Source: G965225705 sp965225705 (lineage in GTDB: Bacteria > Pseudomonadota > Alphaproteobacteria > Caulobacterales > Maricaulaceae). From it: a stretch of 64,000 nucleotides of DNA. Location: the NCBI GenBank assembly GCA_965225705.1, contig OZ245325.1, positions 372,001 to 436,000 on the forward strand. The letters run 5' to 3'. The translations under genes and the position numbers were made by a program. The notes beneath the pieces were generated by a model that saw nothing but the letters and a program-made list of their open reading frames with translations, ran no database searches and was not told where the DNA came from. Positions 62,555-64,000 of the stretch are shown here, piece by piece (positions within the stretch are counted from its first letter, which is position 1; every line of letters begins with the position of its first letter).

Positions 62555-63865
62555 ATGCCTGTCCTTAAAAAATGGTTTGCCCTTGCTTTGTGGAAACGCG
62601 TTTTTCTTGGACTTATTCTTGGACTTATACTCGGGCTTGTTTTGCGATGGACATTGTCGGCAGAGCCTGCAACCCAGATAGTGGAAACCTGGATTAAGCC
62701 TTTTGGGGATGCGTTCGTGCGCCTTATCCGTATGATGGTGACCCCCCTGATAACCACAACCTTAATTGCCGGTGTTGTTGGCATGAGCAACCCCAAAAGA
62801 CTGGGCTCTATTGGGGCGCGCGCACTTGGCCTTTATATGCTTACAACATTTTTTGCGGTTATTTTAGGCCTGATTGTGGGGAGTATTCTGCGTCCCGGTC
62901 AGGGTGTTGTGTATCAAAATGCGTCCCTGGATGTTGCCGACGCCCTTCGCGACAAGCTTGAAGCAGGTGCACAAACAGGGGGGATTGGGCAGCGCCTGCT
63001 TGAAATTATTCCAACCAATCCGGTAGAGGCTCTGGCACAGGGTGATGTTTTGGCCATCATCTTTTTTTCTATTCTTCTAGGCGTTGGTATTCTTCTTTCA
63101 GGATCTTCGGGAAAACCTCTGGCCTCTTTTTTTGAGTCTGCCGCTGAAGCTGTCCAGAAAATGACCCTTCTTGTGATGGAGACAGCACCCTTTGGGGTGA
63201 TGGCCCTGATGGCATGGGTCACCGCAACCCAGGGGCTCAGCATTCTTCAAAACCTTCTTCTTCTGGCTCTTTCTCTTTATATCGCCCTGTTCCTTCATGC
63301 TGTGCTGGTTTATGGCGGGCTTATCAAACTTGTGTTGAAATTGCCTCTCATGCCTTTTTTTCGTGGCATACTGGACGCACAAACTGTTGCCTTTTCAACT
63401 TCATCTTCTAATGCGACACTGCCTGTTACCCTCTCCTGTGTTCGGGAAAATCTTGGTGTCAACCGTGTGGTTGCCGGAGCGGTTCTTCCTCTGGGCGCTA
63501 CGGTTAATATGGACGGGACAACCATTTATCTGGGGCTCATAGCTCTTTTTGCGGCCCAGGCCTTAGGCCTTGATTTATCTATGGCGGATTATGTGTTGAT
63601 AGCACTGACAGCGACACTTGCCTCTATTGGAACAGCAGGCATTCCTTCCGTCAGTCTTTTTCTTGCTGCTACAGTATTGGCCGGTATTGGGGTCACCGAG
63701 GCGCAAACCGTGATGATCATTGCTTTTATTTTTCCTTTTGACAGACCTCTTGATATGGGGCGCACTGTTCTTAATATTACAGGGGATGCTGCGGTAGCCT
63801 GTGCTGTGGCAAAATGGGACAAGTCTCTTGATGAAAAGGTTTATGTAGAGGAAGACAGGATTTAG
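62555..63865 (+). CDS. DAACS family dicarboxylate/amino acid:cation symporter
   Basis: 436 residues, about eight membrane helices and two hairpins. Signatures: IRMMVTPLITTTLIAGV, the serine-rich hairpin TSSSNATLPVT, PLGATVNMDGTTIYLG with the sodium-binding NMDGTT, and ASIGTAGIPSVSL. Members carry glutamate, aspartate or C4-dicarboxylates with Na+ or H+. The exact substrate cannot be told. Confidence 0.93.
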   Translation: MPVLKKWFALALWKRVFLGLILGLILGLVLRWTLSAEPATQIVETWIKPFGDAFVRLIRMMVTPLITTTLIAGVVGMSNPKRLGSIGARALGLYMLTTFFAVILGLIVGSILRPGQGVVYQNASLDVADALRDKLEAGAQTGGIGQRLLEIIPTNPVEALAQGDVLAIIFFSILLGVGILLSGSSGKPLASFFESAAEAVQKMTLLVMETAPFGVMALMAWVTATQGLSILQNLLLLALSLYIALFLHAVLVYGGLIKLVLKLPLMPFFRGILDAQTVAFSTSSSNATLPVTLSCVRENLGVNRVVAGAVLPLGATVNMDGTTIYLGLIALFAAQALGLDLSMADYVLIALTATLASIGTAGIPSVSLFLAATVLAGIGVTEAQTVMIIAFIFPFDRPLDMGRTVLNITGDAAVACAVAKWDKSLDEKVYVEEDRI

Positions 63866-63911
63866 AAAGATCCTCTTTTCAGTTTAAGGCAATAGTCTCG
63901 TGTAAAAAGGT

Positions 63912-64000
63912 ATGAACACCATCATGTCCACCTTCCCTTTGCATCATTTTTTGTCCATTAAGCAACTCACCCGGGATCTGGCCATCTCCCTTCTGGACAG
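63912..64000 (+). CDS. Carbamoyltransferase N-terminus, probably aspartate carbamoyltransferase (partial)
   Basis: The frame runs off the window after 29 codons. LHHFLSIKQLTRDLAISLLD fits the N-terminus of aspartate carbamoyltransferase (H-L-L-S-I...LLD); ornithine carbamoyltransferase is a weaker alternative. ATG has AAAAGG close by; a second in-frame ATG is 4 codons later. The carbamoyl-phosphate motif lies beyond the edge. Confidence 0.6.
   Translation, partial: MNTIMSTFPLHHFLSIKQLTRDLAISLLD

Overview
The window reads as chromosomal DNA of a free-living-type alphaproteobacterium. Support comes from an alphaproteobacterial-type HisRS, FlbT, a DUF4170 protein, a DUF3108 protein, the infA-maf-rng-yacG gene order, an iscR-led SUF cluster with a divergent alpha/beta hydrolase, and a PodJ-like coiled-coil/Sel1 protein. 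The order cannot be fixed from sequence alone; the HisRS resembles the type known from Caulobacterales, Rhizobiales and Rhodobacterales. Genes are dense, with many ATGA or GTGA overlaps. No rRNA, insertion sequence, phage block or CRISPR array was seen. Three tRNA genes are present (Phe-GAA, Leu-GAG, Val-GAC).

Layout. 1-5 kb: the end of rdgB, a secreted lipase-like hydrolase, phzF-like and thiD, and a secreted SNase-like protein coupled to a DUF3108 protein. 5-13 kb: a B-box membrane protein, rpmB, a membrane-fused spermidine-synthase-like protein, a lone flbT, an M13 peptidase and a TorF-like porin. 13.5-15.7 kb: infA-maf-rng-yacG. 15.8-16.7 kb: a two-gene cassette of a small membrane protein and a ThsB-like TIR protein, next to tRNA-Phe. 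17.4-25.9 kb: the iron-sulfur operon iscR, cysteine desulfurase, sufB, sufC, sufD, sufS, sufT, sufA, read leftward from a good sigma70-type promoter, with a hydrolase on the other side. 26-31 kb: the PodJ-like protein and a DUF885 peptidase. 31.6-34.9 kb: a 26-residue membrane peptide, a Ca/cation exchanger, and an atypical PTPS, a pteridine-reductase-like SDR and folB, followed by convergent sufE. 35-38.4 kb: a lipoprotein, gmk, gloB and a methyltransferase. 38.5-40.5 kb: tRNA-Leu, then a tetR/hydrolase pair with two matched operators, probably imported. 40.7-53.5 kb: mgtE, ivd, uvrB, an HAF-repeat autotransporter, hisS, a small membrane protein, an NlpC/P60 peptidase, an orphan HlyD-type adaptor and a DUF4170 protein. 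53.8-64 kb: glnB-glnA, a parvulin-type lipoprotein, isoaspartyl peptidase, ugd, HU, a Gfo/Idh dehydrogenase coupled to a DegT aminotransferase, tRNA-Val, a DAACS symporter, and the first codons of a carbamoyltransferase.

How the genes work together. The SUF operon, with sufE elsewhere in the window, makes a complete SUF iron-sulfur assembly pathway under an IscR-type sensor with three cysteines. glnB-glnA is a standard nitrogen-sensing unit. ugd with the dehydrogenase/aminotransferase pair points to an amino-sugar or uronic-acid-derived surface sugar. PTPS-SDR-FolB suggests pterin metabolism, but the PTPS lacks residues needed for normal QueD chemistry. The strongest candidate for an undescribed system is the cassette at 15802-16733: a promoter with a palindromic operator, a three-helix membrane protein with a tight LDGFFLWQER motif, and a TIR protein of the Thoeris ThsB type without any known ThsA gene. 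Start codons were chosen by Shine-Dalgarno position and family N-terminus, and differ in places from the longest open frame.
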